In this document: positions 46,120 to 55,215 of the stretch, piece after piece
Layout of the letters: each line of letters starts with the position of its first letter
Position numbering within the stretch: the stretch's first letter is position 1
NCBI RefSeq assembly: GCF_014863585.1
Contig: NZ_CP062253.1
Coordinates: 3,932,501-3,996,500, forward strand
DNA: 64,000 nt
Reading direction: 5' to 3'
Origin: Pseudomonas gozinkensis
GTDB lineage: Bacteria; Pseudomonadota; Gammaproteobacteria; Pseudomonadales; Pseudomonadaceae
Notes under the pieces: model-generated
Seen by the model: the letters and a program-made list of their open reading frames with translations, nothing else
Databases searched by the model: none
What the model was told of the DNA's origin: nothing
Program-made: the position numbers and the translations under genes

Positions 46120-47108
46120 CCCTGAGCCAGCGCCTGCGCCGTGATCCGCAGGCGTTCGAATGGTTGCAGGCGTTGCTGTTGCTGGAGCGCGAACAGCCCC
46201 AGGCCGACGCCCTTGGTTCGGGTACATCGCCACAGGCCGAAGCGCTGAAATTGCGCGGGCCACTGACGCCGTTGTTCGCCGCCAGTCAGATCGAAAGCCT
46301 GGAGGAAAACCCCGGTGAACCGCTGACCCTGAACTCGCCGATGTTCGGCCTCGGCGGCCCCGACGGCCCGCTGCCTTACGCCTATCAGGAATGGCTGCAA
46401 CAACGGGCGCGGGCCAAGGATCATGCGCCCGCCGAGTTCCTCGACCTGTTCCAGCATCGGCTGCTGAGCCTGCTGTACAAGGTGATGCGCAAACACCGGA
46501 TCGCCCTCGGCTTTACCTCGCCCGGCGCCTCGCCGGTGCAGGCGCAACTGCGGGCGCTGACCGGGTTGCTGCCAAAATCCCTGCAAGAACGCCAGGCGAT
46601 TCCCGACTGCGCCGTTCTGGCCTGCACCGCGTTGTACGCCGATGGCCGCCGCTCACTGGCGGGGTTCGCGGCGATTGTCCGCGAGCAGTTTTCCGTGGCG
46701 GTGGAACTGAGCGCCTATGAAGGGGCGTGGCGTGAGATTCCACGCGCCAGCCGCAGCGTCATGAAGGCCGGCGGACGCAATCTGCAACTCGGCCGCAGCG
46801 CTGTCGCCGGGACTCGGGTCTGGGATGAACACGCCGGAATTCGTCTGACGCTGGGGCCGCTGCCATCGACGCAGGCCGCGCGCTTCTTGCCGGACGGCGA
46901 AGCGCATCCGGCACTGGCCAGTCTCGCTGCGCTGTATTTCGGCCCGGATCTGGACGTGAAACTGGTGCTGCTGGTGCGTGGTGCCGGGCCGCTGCAACTC
47001 GGCCGACAAACCCCGGCTCTGCTGAGCTGGAACGGTGGCCTGCAACGGCAGACCAACCTGGCCGTGCTAAGGATCGAAACCCGCCTGCGTCAGCTGGAGA
47101 TCACCTGA
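46083..47108 (+). CDS. tssG: type VI secretion baseplate protein TssG
   Basis: A 341-residue baseplate wedge subunit (VasB). Family motifs include MFGLGGPDGPLPYAYQEWLQ, FLDLFQHRLLSLLYKV and the C-terminal GPLQLGRQTPALLSWNG. The ATG at 46083 lies inside the end of tssF and is preceded by GGAGG at 46071-46075, so it is translated by coupling. tssH begins two bases after its stop. Confidence 0.94.
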   Translation: MATPSRHAPVALTLSQRLRRDPQAFEWLQALLLLEREQPQADALGSGTSPQAEALKLRGPLTPLFAASQIESLEENPGEPLTLNSPMFGLGGPDGPLPYAYQEWLQQRARAKDHAPAEFLDLFQHRLLSLLYKVMRKHRIALGFTSPGASPVQAQLRALTGLLPKSLQERQAIPDCAVLACTALYADGRRSLAGFAAIVREQFSVAVELSAYEGAWREIPRASRSVMKAGGRNLQLGRSAVAGTRVWDEHAGIRLTLGPLPSTQAARFLPDGEAHPALASLAALYFGPDLDVKLVLLVRGAGPLQLGRQTPALLSWNGGLQRQTNLAVLRIETRLRQLEIT

Positions 47109-47109
47109 A

Positions 47110-49650
47110 ATGGAACTGGCCAGCCTGATCGGACGCCTCAACCCGGACAACCGCCGCGCCCTCGAACGCGCCGCGCAACGGTGCTTGCAGCGCGGGCATC
47201 ACTTTGTCGAGATCGAACATCTGTTGCTGGAACTGCTGGATATCGAGGGCGGCGATTTTGCGTTTCTACTGCCGCGCTTCGGGCTGGAGCGTGATGCGCT
47301 GACGGCGGAGATCAACAAGGCGCTGGACCTGTTCAAGGCTGGCAGCACGCGCACGCCAGCGTTGTCTTCGCACACCCTGGGATTGCTGGAAGACGCCGTG
47401 GTGCAGGCCAGTGTGCTGGGCATCGACAGCATTCGTTCCGGGCTGTTGTTGCTGGCGCTGATCGACCGTGACGAGCGCCGTAGCCTGCTGCTCAACAGCG
47501 CGTCTTCATTGCTGCGCATTCCGAAAGAAGCGCTACGCACGAACCTGCTGGAGTGGACCGAGAATTCCCGGGAACATGTCGGCCCGCGCGCGGTGTCTTC
47601 GGGGAGTCCAACGCCACGGCAAGACTCGGTGCTCGATCAATACACCCAGGACCTGACAGCCGATGCCCACGCCGGGCGCATCGACCCGATCGTCGGTCGC
47701 GATGGCGAAATTCGCCAGTGCATCGACATTCTCCTGAGACGCCGGCAGAACAACCCGATTCTGGTCGGCGCACCCGGCGTCGGCAAAACCGCTGTGGTCG
47801 AAGGCCTGGCGCTGCGCATCGCCGCCGGGGATGTGCCGCCGTCGTTGCAGGAAGTCAGTTTGCGGGTGCTCGACCTTGGTTTGCTGCAGGCCGGGGCCGG
47901 GGTCAAAGGTGAATTCGAACAACGGCTCAAAGGCGTGATCGACGCGGTTCGCAGCGCCGACAAGCCGATCATCCTGTTCATCGATGAGGCCCACACGCTG
48001 ATCGGCGCTGGCGGTGCCGAAGGTGGCAGCGACGCGGCCAACTTGCTCAAACCCGCGCTGGCCCGAGGTGAATTGCGCACGCTGGCTGCCACGACCTGGA
48101 TGGAATACAAAAAATATTTCGAGAAAGACCCGGCCCTCGCCCGCCGCTTCCAGCTTGTGCAGGTCGAAGAACCGGATGAAGTCACCGCCGTGGAAATGCT
48201 CCGTGGCGTGGCTGCCAAACTCGAACAGCACCACGGCGTGCAAGTGCTGGATGCCGCGATCCACGAAGCGGTGAAACTCTCGCACCGTTACATCTCCGGC
48301 CGCCAGTTGCCGGACAAGGCCATCAGCGTCCTCGACACCGCCTGCGCCCGGGTCGCCCTCGGCCAGCACGACGTGCCGCCACCGCTGGAGAGCCTGCGCC
48401 ACCGTCAGCAAAGCCTCAAAGAAGAAGTCGAACGGCTGCGCCGGGAACAGGCCACGGGGCTCGATCACCGCGAGCGCATCACTCTGTTGGAAAGTGAATC
48501 GAAGACCAATGTCCAGGCCATCCGCGAACTGGAAACCCGCTGGAGTGAAGAGCGTGTCGCCGTGCGCGAACTGCTCGACACCCGTCGCGAATTGCTCGAC
48601 CTCAGCGAACGCGCCGACAGCGACAAACCCGACGAAGCCACCGACAGCCGCATCGATCACCTCGCCGCCGAATTACTGCGTCTGGAAGCCGGACTCGATG
48701 CGATCCGCCAGGACGATCCGCTGGTGCCTGAACAGGTCGACGGCAAAATCGTAGCTGCCGTGATCGCCGGCTGGACCGGCATTCCCGTCGGCAAAATGCT
48801 CGCCGACGAAGCACACGCCGTGCGCACCCTCGGCACACGCATGGGCCAGCGCGTGATGGGTCAGAGCACTGCGCTCAACACCATCGCCCAGCGTTTGCAG
48901 GCCTATCGGGCGGGGCTTACCGATCCGCAAAAACCTGTCGGTGTTTTTTTGCTGGTCGGCCCCACTGGGGTTGGCAAAACTGAAACCGCTTATGCGCTGG
49001 CCGACGCGTTGTACGGCGGTGAACGCAACCTGATCAGCATCAACCTTTCTGAATATCAGGAAGCCCATACCGTCAGCCAACTCAAGGGCGCGCCACCCGG
49101 CTACGTCGGTTACGGCAGCGGTGGCGTACTGACCGAAGCCGTGCGGCGCAAACCGTATTCGGTGGTGTTGCTGGATGAAATCGAGAAGGCCCATCCGGAT
49201 GTACTGGAAGCGTTCTACAACGTGTTCGACAAAGGCTTGATGGAGGACGGCACCGGGCTGGTGGTGGACTTCAAGAACACCGTGATGCTCGCCACCAGCA
49301 ATGTCGGCGCTGAGCTGTTGCTCGACACACCGACTGCACAACTCGGCTCGGAAGCGTTCAACGAGGCACTGCACAAAGTCCTGCTGCAAGCCTTCCGCCC
49401 TGCGTTTTTGGCGCGCATGACGGTGGTTGCGTATCGACCGCTGGATGAGCAGACGCTGGAAGGGATTGTGTTGGCGAAGCTGGAGAAATTGCGTGGCCGC
49501 TACAAGGCCGCGACCGGCAAGCAGTTCGAGTTTGACTCGGGGATCGTTAAAGCCGTGCTCGCCAAATGCAGCGCGGCCGGTGCGCGGGATGTCGAGAATG
49601 TGCTGATGACGCAGGTGACAGGGAAATTGGCGGAATGGGTTTTGGAATAA
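47110..49650 (+). CDS. tssH: type VI secretion ATPase TssH (ClpV)
   Basis: An 846-residue AAA+ unfoldase that disassembles contracted sheaths for reuse. It has an N-terminal Clp domain (residues 1-150). AAA1 has Walker A GAPGVGKT (220-227) and Walker B ILFIDEAHTL; a coiled-coil middle domain follows at ~400-520; AAA2 has Walker A GPTGVGKT (617-624) and Walker B VVLLDEIEKAHP. It lacks the ClpP-binding loop of ClpA. Last core gene before the cargo region; GC content falls sharply after its stop codon. Confidence 0.96.
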   Translation: MELASLIGRLNPDNRRALERAAQRCLQRGHHFVEIEHLLLELLDIEGGDFAFLLPRFGLERDALTAEINKALDLFKAGSTRTPALSSHTLGLLEDAVVQASVLGIDSIRSGLLLLALIDRDERRSLLLNSASSLLRIPKEALRTNLLEWTENSREHVGPRAVSSGSPTPRQDSVLDQYTQDLTADAHAGRIDPIVGRDGEIRQCIDILLRRRQNNPILVGAPGVGKTAVVEGLALRIAAGDVPPSLQEVSLRVLDLGLLQAGAGVKGEFEQRLKGVIDAVRSADKPIILFIDEAHTLIGAGGAEGGSDAANLLKPALARGELRTLAATTWMEYKKYFEKDPALARRFQLVQVEEPDEVTAVEMLRGVAAKLEQHHGVQVLDAAIHEAVKLSHRYISGRQLPDKAISVLDTACARVALGQHDVPPPLESLRHRQQSLKEEVERLRREQATGLDHRERITLLESESKTNVQAIRELETRWSEERVAVRELLDTRRELLDLSERADSDKPDEATDSRIDHLAAELLRLEAGLDAIRQDDPLVPEQVDGKIVAAVIAGWTGIPVGKMLADEAHAVRTLGTRMGQRVMGQSTALNTIAQRLQAYRAGLTDPQKPVGVFLLVGPTGVGKTETAYALADALYGGERNLISINLSEYQEAHTVSQLKGAPPGYVGYGSGGVLTEAVRRKPYSVVLLDEIEKAHPDVLEAFYNVFDKGLMEDGTGLVVDFKNTVMLATSNVGAELLLDTPTAQLGSEAFNEALHKVLLQAFRPAFLARMTVVAYRPLDEQTLEGIVLAKLEKLRGRYKAATGKQFEFDSGIVKAVLAKCSAAGARDVENVLMTQVTGKLAEWVLE

Positions 49651-49684
49651 AAGCGTACTTGCATTTCAAGGAGGAAATACGGAA

Positions 49685-50635
49685 ATGAAAAGTGTTAGCC
49701 GAGTGAGAAAGCACACGCCAGAACATAAGAGAATTTCAAAAGCTTTCTCTCAATCGCCGGAGAAATTAATAAAGCTAAAGGATTCTTTTATTTTCTTTAG
49801 CGATGATCGTACTTGCTATCGCGCGACAAAAGCCGATGAGCAGCTCACTATTTATCGGCAATCCGGAAACAAGCACATCTTCAGGCGCTCACGTAATCCC
49901 GACGTACCAAAAACACGTGACTCTACCAAAATGGACGCCCTGAAACACCACGTATCATTTGACCTGCCTCTAATAGCACCAGATCACGACGCCAAAGATA
50001 TAAAAAGCCAGCACTACATGATCCCTATCACGGCACTTAATAAAAAAAGACGTATCACACAGAATGCCGTAATGGGTGGAAGTGCCCATGAACATATCAA
50101 TGAACAACCTTCCAACACATTTTTCACGCCAGATGGCCGGCATGAATGGCTGCACCTTCAGGCTCATAGTCATGGAGGAAAGCAGGCGGTAGAAAATCTC
50201 GTCGCGGGCAGTCGAGACTCTAACTCACTGCAAATCGGAGTTGAAGACGCGCTTATATTTTGCAGAAACACATTAAACTCCGTCAGCAGCAATCTTCTCA
50301 TGAATGCAACAGTCAAGTGCGCAACGCTTCCTGAGACCAACATAGGAACAATCTGCGAATACCTGATCACTATTCACGATACTGAAAATGCAAAGAATAT
50401 TGCATGCGAACCCATCTCTATCAACTTGCAATACCATTCATCAGAACAAGACAACAACCTACATTACGATCACGTCAGGGTCATTTACAAAAAAACCTGC
50501 GAGATGATTTTCAACAAAACCAACGAGCTATTGACAATTGACGACCTGCTGGGTGATGAAATAGCAATAAACAACTCCGCAGAACAGCGTTTGTCAAATG
50601 ACTCACAAGATCAAAAAATGAGTGATGACGAATAG
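49685..50635 (+). CDS. putative T6SS cargo: His-Me-finger-like nuclease effector
   Basis: A 316-residue protein not assignable to a named family by eye. Residues 155-187 read WLHLQAHSHGGKQAVENLV then two later Asn/Glu positions (N180, E187). This resembles the HL...GG....NLV......N......E pattern of DNA/RNA non-specific His-Me-finger nucleases, with His157 as candidate base. The N-terminus is Lys/Arg-rich; there is no signal peptide, PAAR or TM. It sits between tssH and vgrG, where cargo genes are common, with GGAGG upstream. Its base composition is far A+T-richer than the T6SS core, pointing to acquisition. Alternatively a non-enzymatic accessory protein. Confidence 0.6.
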   Translation: MKSVSRVRKHTPEHKRISKAFSQSPEKLIKLKDSFIFFSDDRTCYRATKADEQLTIYRQSGNKHIFRRSRNPDVPKTRDSTKMDALKHHVSFDLPLIAPDHDAKDIKSQHYMIPITALNKKRRITQNAVMGGSAHEHINEQPSNTFFTPDGRHEWLHLQAHSHGGKQAVENLVAGSRDSNSLQIGVEDALIFCRNTLNSVSSNLLMNATVKCATLPETNIGTICEYLITIHDTENAKNIACEPISINLQYHSSEQDNNLHYDHVRVIYKKTCEMIFNKTNELLTIDDLLGDEIAINNSAEQRLSNDSQDQKMSDDE

Positions 50636-50648
50636 TGGAGTAAAGGGG

Positions 50649-50758
50649 ACGGATTTTTTTGCCGTATACGAAGCAAGTAAATCAGCAAATAAATCCGTTT
50701 CATTTTTCGCTTTTTTGGCGAAATGGAGCCGACCTGATTTCTTTTGCGAAGGGTCGGC
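50649..50758. repeat. cluster of inverted repeats between cargo genes
   Basis: Three nested-free hairpins: ACGGATTT (50649-50656) with AAATCCGT (50691-50698); TTTCGC (50705-50710) with GCGAAA (50718-50723); GCCGACC (50728-50734) with GGTCGGC (50752-50758). The first can end the upstream gene. The AAAGGGGACGGATTT stretch recalls a sequence seen beside pseudomonad toxin loci, from memory only. Confidence 0.6.
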
Positions 50759-50804
50759 GCAGTGTTTTGCAGAATGACATTCTGATCGATAAAGAAGGAT
50801 TACC

Positions 50805-51836
50805 ATGCCGGTCACTATCCGTTTCTACCTCGACTCGAAAACCTTCGGCGCACCTTCCAATCCTCTGTCGATCGGCGTCGTGATCGACTGGCTGTCGAAA
50901 TCCGGCTACCAGCTTGATCTTTATCGGGGAGAAGGTCTGATGCTGGCCGAGTTCCTGGGACGAACGACCAAAACTTATGGTTTTTTACTGGCTGATGATT
51001 TTTTGAAGGACCTCAAGGCTTTTGTCTACCCAGGACCTTCGCAAGCGGTTTCGCGTCCGGTCAATCCGCGCAAAACCCCGGAAAGTGAGGGCGTTTTCAT
51101 GGCGCCACCACAGACAGATATAACAAAACACGCCAAAGATAGAATGCAGCACCAACTCAGGCTTTTTCTGATTATGATTTTGATGAAATGCAATGGCTGT
51201 TTCTCCAGCGCCAGCGCGGATGATGTCGAACTGTCCAAGACAATATTTCAACATGGTCAGGGCAACCTGGGCGAAGCCGCCGCCCACAAAATAATGGCGA
51301 CGTTCACGGTGAAAAAAAAGCAGCTTGAAAGTATCACCGGCGACAACGCATGCCGCACTTTTCTAATCTACCTCCAGTCAGAAACATCCATATTGAAATC
51401 GTATTTCAACAGTGCCGACAGTGAAGTCGAAACTCTCATAAGGAACGACCTTCTTATCATGGCCAAGAACATTGTATCGGACCCGTACTTGGTTAAACCC
51501 ATGAGCCTTGACAGCTTCAAAGAACACGCCGGCTCCATTTGGAGTACATTGCACGGCCTTTATTTTTCCGCATGCAGAAAGGCCTTGCTGACTGCTGCTG
51601 AACGAATGAAATTGGAACTGCACAACTACAATTGTCGCAAACTGATCCCGAACATTCCGTTGGAGAAATTGATGGAGGCGAAGAAAAAATCAGCAGAAGC
51701 CGCTTTTACCAGCATCGTACTCGACACTTATTTTGAAAGTGCTCAAAACACCGTCGACTGTCCATTGAGCGAGGGCGAAATAGAAAATCTGTACGACGTT
51801 TTTACTGACCCGACCACGGCTGCTGAACTTGTCTGA
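50805..51836 (+). CDS. unknown T6SS-linked protein, composite base composition
   Basis: A 343-residue protein of no family I recognise. Residues 1-~85 look like a compact alpha/beta module (MPVTIRFYLDSKTFG...GFLLADDFLKDLKAFVYPG) joined by a Pro/Ser-rich linker (residues ~77-103). The helical C-terminal portion includes a hydrophobic stretch, LRLFLIMILMKC. The DNA for the first ~100 codons is G+C-richer than the rest, suggesting a conserved head fused to a variable tail. GAAGGA upstream supports the ATG. Candidate immunity protein for the preceding gene, adaptor, or second effector. Confidence 0.55.
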   Translation: MPVTIRFYLDSKTFGAPSNPLSIGVVIDWLSKSGYQLDLYRGEGLMLAEFLGRTTKTYGFLLADDFLKDLKAFVYPGPSQAVSRPVNPRKTPESEGVFMAPPQTDITKHAKDRMQHQLRLFLIMILMKCNGCFSSASADDVELSKTIFQHGQGNLGEAAAHKIMATFTVKKKQLESITGDNACRTFLIYLQSETSILKSYFNSADSEVETLIRNDLLIMAKNIVSDPYLVKPMSLDSFKEHAGSIWSTLHGLYFSACRKALLTAAERMKLELHNYNCRKLIPNIPLEKLMEAKKKSAEAAFTSIVLDTYFESAQNTVDCPLSEGEIENLYDVFTDPTTAAELV

Positions 51837-51872
51837 TCTCACACCCATTTCCATAGCAGGAAGGATCGACTC

Positions 51873-53135
51873 ATGGACTACGAACGCAGGGAGATGCTGC
51901 ATATCCCTTCGCCTCTGGACGAAATCAAGAGGATGGAAAAAGAGGCGCAAGAGTATTGGAACCGGGTGATTCGAGAAACCGGAGCGTCGCCGCTATGGTG
52001 GAAGTTGATGCGTAATCCGAAGTTTCGCGCGGCGGTGGAAGCCGAAGCAGAAAGAATTTATCTGGAAAGCATCGATGAACTGGTTAAGCGCAGAGCGACA
52101 GAAGCCGGAATCGCTCAACAACTTGAAGAAGAATATCAACAACGACTGCGCAAGCCCGGCAGGCAATTGGCCGCGAAAGTACCGGACAATCTGAACGATC
52201 TGGTCAAACGGGTGAAATCTGAACAAGCGACTGGCGTAACTTACGGAACACTCGCGGAATACCGCCAGTATGAAAAGCATTTCGCCAAAGCACGTGAACG
52301 GGGTGACAGAATCGTCATCCTCGGAAAACACTCGGGCAAGGAGCTCAAGAAACTTCTGGCCGCCGTACACCCTAAAATCGACACTTCGGGCCTGGATGAT
52401 GATACAGCGTACGGTGGCGACCTAATGATCATCGGCCTCGAACGCAGGGAATTCGAATCCTGGCTCAAGCATCTGGAATTGTGGGGAATGAATGATGAAG
52501 CGAGCGTGATCACCAAGACCGTTCAAATGAAATGGGGTGAGTCCAGTGATCCCGCCAATACGGAAGAGCAAATAACTTACGCAGGCATTCAACTGTCCGG
52601 ACTGCGCGACGAAACGGCACTTCCGCTGGGCCATCAAGAAATATCGATCGGGTTGTTGAATCCTGCTCATCCCTGGGACGCGTTGGCCCCGCAGTTGGCA
52701 GCCACGGTAATCACCGAGGCCATAACAAGAGCATTTGCACCGGGCAAGCATGGAAAGATGAGTGTTCCCCGAGGGGGGTTATACCCTTTCGTCAGCCGTA
52801 TCGTAATACGTACCAGCAACTGGACACATCGATTTCTGGTCAGCGATAACAGCATCACCTGCACCTCCAGCACCCGACATGTTGCACAGCATCGTCAACT
52901 GCTGTCAGACCCGCGCCCGGGCAAGCCTGCCGCCGGCGTCCGGAAAGGAATGCTGATTTCGACAAAGCCTGGAGCACGCATTCAAATTACCGATAACTCC
53001 AATGGGCAAAGAGTGTACAAGTTGAATGAAAAACAGCTGGAAGACCTCAAGCTCACGCTCCTCGATAGACCGCAGAATATCGAATTTGAAGTCGACGCAA
53101 GTGGAAAAATAATACGGATTATCCGCCTCGGATAG
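51873..53135 (+). CDS. unknown T6SS-linked protein upstream of vgrG
   Basis: A 420-residue soluble protein without signal peptide. Residues 1-130 are highly charged and probably helical/coiled coil (Glu/Arg-rich, EAEAERIYLESIDELVKRR). A middle region has GDRIVILGKHSGKELKKLL and DDDTAYGGDLMIIGLERREF. The C-terminus is beta-rich and ends in a basic strand (GKIIRIIRLG). No catalytic motif is evident. GGAAGGA sits before the ATG. Thirty-six bases after the 343-residue gene and 58 before vgrG, so it belongs to the cargo operon. Possible toxin, chaperone or immunity role. Confidence 0.55.
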   Translation: MDYERREMLHIPSPLDEIKRMEKEAQEYWNRVIRETGASPLWWKLMRNPKFRAAVEAEAERIYLESIDELVKRRATEAGIAQQLEEEYQQRLRKPGRQLAAKVPDNLNDLVKRVKSEQATGVTYGTLAEYRQYEKHFAKARERGDRIVILGKHSGKELKKLLAAVHPKIDTSGLDDDTAYGGDLMIIGLERREFESWLKHLELWGMNDEASVITKTVQMKWGESSDPANTEEQITYAGIQLSGLRDETALPLGHQEISIGLLNPAHPWDALAPQLAATVITEAITRAFAPGKHGKMSVPRGGLYPFVSRIVIRTSNWTHRFLVSDNSITCTSSTRHVAQHRQLLSDPRPGKPAAGVRKGMLISTKPGARIQITDNSNGQRVYKLNEKQLEDLKLTLLDRPQNIEFEVDASGKIIRIIRLG

Positions 53136-53193
53136 CGGGATTCAGAACAGGGTAATGTGTGGTTGATGACGATTCAATTGAAGAGGTCTTCAT

Positions 53194-55203
53194 ATGCCCC
53201 GCTCCACCGACAGCAACACAACCCTGTCCCTCACCGCCACCTCGCTGTCGGCGCTTTACCCTGAATCATTGACTGGAGACGAAGCGCTCAATCTGTTGGG
53301 TTCGCAAACCCTCAACGGCCTCAACGACGGCACGTCTCTAACCCTGACCAGCGCCATCGCCACCCACGTCACCACCACTTTGCACAACGACGCCCAACTC
53401 CGTCCCTTCGACGCCCTGGTCGCCGAGATTCGCCAACTCCCCGCCGACGCCACCGCAGAACGCTATCAGTTGGTGTTAAGACCGTGGCTCTGGTGGCTGA
53501 CCCTGGCCAGCAACAACCGTGTATTCCAGAACCTCGCCACCTCCGACATCGTGACCACAATCTTCAAGGCCCACGATTTCACCGATTTCAAACTCTCACT
53601 GACCGGCAGTTACACGCCCCGCGAGTACTGCGTGCAGTACGGCGAAACCGATTTCGCCTTCATCTCGCGGCTGCTGGAAGAGGAAGGCATCTTCTGGTTT
53701 TTTACCCACCAGGACGGCAAGCACACGTTGGTACTCGGGGACAGCAATGACGCCTTCGTACAGATTCCCAACGGGCCGAAGGTCAGTTATCTGGGCCAGG
53801 GTCTAGGTGAGCGCGAGCTGCATGGCATCCGCTCGGGCCAAGTCTGTTTACAGGCAGTCGCCGGGGTTTATCGGGCGACGGATTATGAATTCACCACGCC
53901 GAGCACATCGCTGTATGGCCAGGCCGAAGCCGTGGCCGGGCCGCGTTCGATCTATGAGCATCCCGGCGGTTACAACGCCAAGGCGCGCGGTGATGCACTG
54001 ACCAAGCAGCGTGTCGACGGTTTGCGCAGTGAAGAGAAACGCTTCGTCGGCGAGAGCGACTGCCGCTGGCTGATCCCGGGCCACTGGTTCACCCTCGATG
54101 GCCACGAAGACGCAGGCCTGAACATCGACTGGGTCGTCACGCGGGTGACCCACGACGCCAGCCATGAAAGCTATCGCAATCGCTTCGAAGCGATCCCCAA
54201 AGCCACGCCATTTCGTCCGCAACGCACCACGCCCAAACCGCGCATGCACCCACAAACCGCCATCGTCGTCGGCAAGTCCGGCGAGGAAATCTGGACCGAC
54301 GAATACGGCCGGATCAAGTTGCAGTTCCCTTGGGACCGAGACGGCAAGAACGATGAAACCAGTTCCTGCTGGGTGCGCGTGGTGCTGCCGTGGAGCGGCA
54401 AGGGTTTCGGCATGCAGTTCGTGCCGCGCATCGGTCAGGAAGTCATCGTGACGTTTATCGACGGCGATCCCGACCGGCCGCTGGTCACCGGTTGCGTGTA
54501 CAACGGCGACAACGCCCTGCCCTACGCCTTGCCGGCGAACCAGACCCAGTCCGGGATCAAGACTCAATCTTCAAAGGGTGGCGGCGGTTTCAACGAGCTG
54601 CGTTTCGAGGACAAGAAGGACGCCGAAGAGGTGTTCCTGCAAGCGCAGAAAGACCTGAAGATCAACGTACTCAACGACACCACCGCCACCGTCGGCCACG
54701 ACGAAACCCTCACGGTGCAGAACGCGCGCACCCGCACGGTCAAGGACGGCGATGAAACCGTGACGCTGGAGAAAGGCAAACGCAGCGTGACGATCCAGAC
54801 CGGCAGCGACAGCCTTGATGTGAAGGACAGTCGCACCGTAAAGGTGGGCACCGACCAGAACCACAGCACCGGCGGCAACTACACCGACAAGGTCACCGGC
54901 GATTACAGCCTGACGGTGGACGGCAACCTGACAATCAAGGTCAGCGGCACCCTCACCTTGCAAAGCGGCGGCAGTTTCACGATCAAGAGCGGCGCGGATC
55001 TGGCCACTTCGGCCAGCACCTCGATCACCCAGAAGGCCGGCACCGCCATGACCAATCAGGCCGGTACCTCGCTGGACAACAAGGCCGGAACCACGCTGAC
55101 CAACGACGCCGGCATCAGCCTGACCAACAAGGGCGCGGCCTCACAGACCGTGGACGGCGGCGGCATGCTGACCATCAAGGGCGGTCTGGTGCAGGTCAAC
55201 TGA
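53194..55203 (+). CDS. vgrG: type VI secretion spike protein VgrG
   Basis: A 669-residue trimeric spike (TssI). The gp27-like domain covers residues ~1-380, with FRTPREYCVQY-type motif seen as SYTPREYCVQYGETDFAFISRL. The gp5-like OB fold follows (EIWTDEYGRIKLQFPWDRDGK, SSCWVRVVLPWSGKGFG, GQEVIVTFIDGDPDRP). Next come the needle and a DUF2345-like repeat tail. Residues ~608-648 contain five 8-residue repeats of KAGT-type sequence, likely a triple beta-helix. No fused toxin domain. It carries cargo encoded next to it. Confidence 0.95.
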   Translation: MPRSTDSNTTLSLTATSLSALYPESLTGDEALNLLGSQTLNGLNDGTSLTLTSAIATHVTTTLHNDAQLRPFDALVAEIRQLPADATAERYQLVLRPWLWWLTLASNNRVFQNLATSDIVTTIFKAHDFTDFKLSLTGSYTPREYCVQYGETDFAFISRLLEEEGIFWFFTHQDGKHTLVLGDSNDAFVQIPNGPKVSYLGQGLGERELHGIRSGQVCLQAVAGVYRATDYEFTTPSTSLYGQAEAVAGPRSIYEHPGGYNAKARGDALTKQRVDGLRSEEKRFVGESDCRWLIPGHWFTLDGHEDAGLNIDWVVTRVTHDASHESYRNRFEAIPKATPFRPQRTTPKPRMHPQTAIVVGKSGEEIWTDEYGRIKLQFPWDRDGKNDETSSCWVRVVLPWSGKGFGMQFVPRIGQEVIVTFIDGDPDRPLVTGCVYNGDNALPYALPANQTQSGIKTQSSKGGGGFNELRFEDKKDAEEVFLQAQKDLKINVLNDTTATVGHDETLTVQNARTRTVKDGDETVTLEKGKRSVTIQTGSDSLDVKDSRTVKVGTDQNHSTGGNYTDKVTGDYSLTVDGNLTIKVSGTLTLQSGGSFTIKSGADLATSASTSITQKAGTAMTNQAGTSLDNKAGTTLTNDAGISLTNKGAASQTVDGGGMLTIKGGLVQVN

Positions 55204-55215
55204 CAAGGAGAAGCC

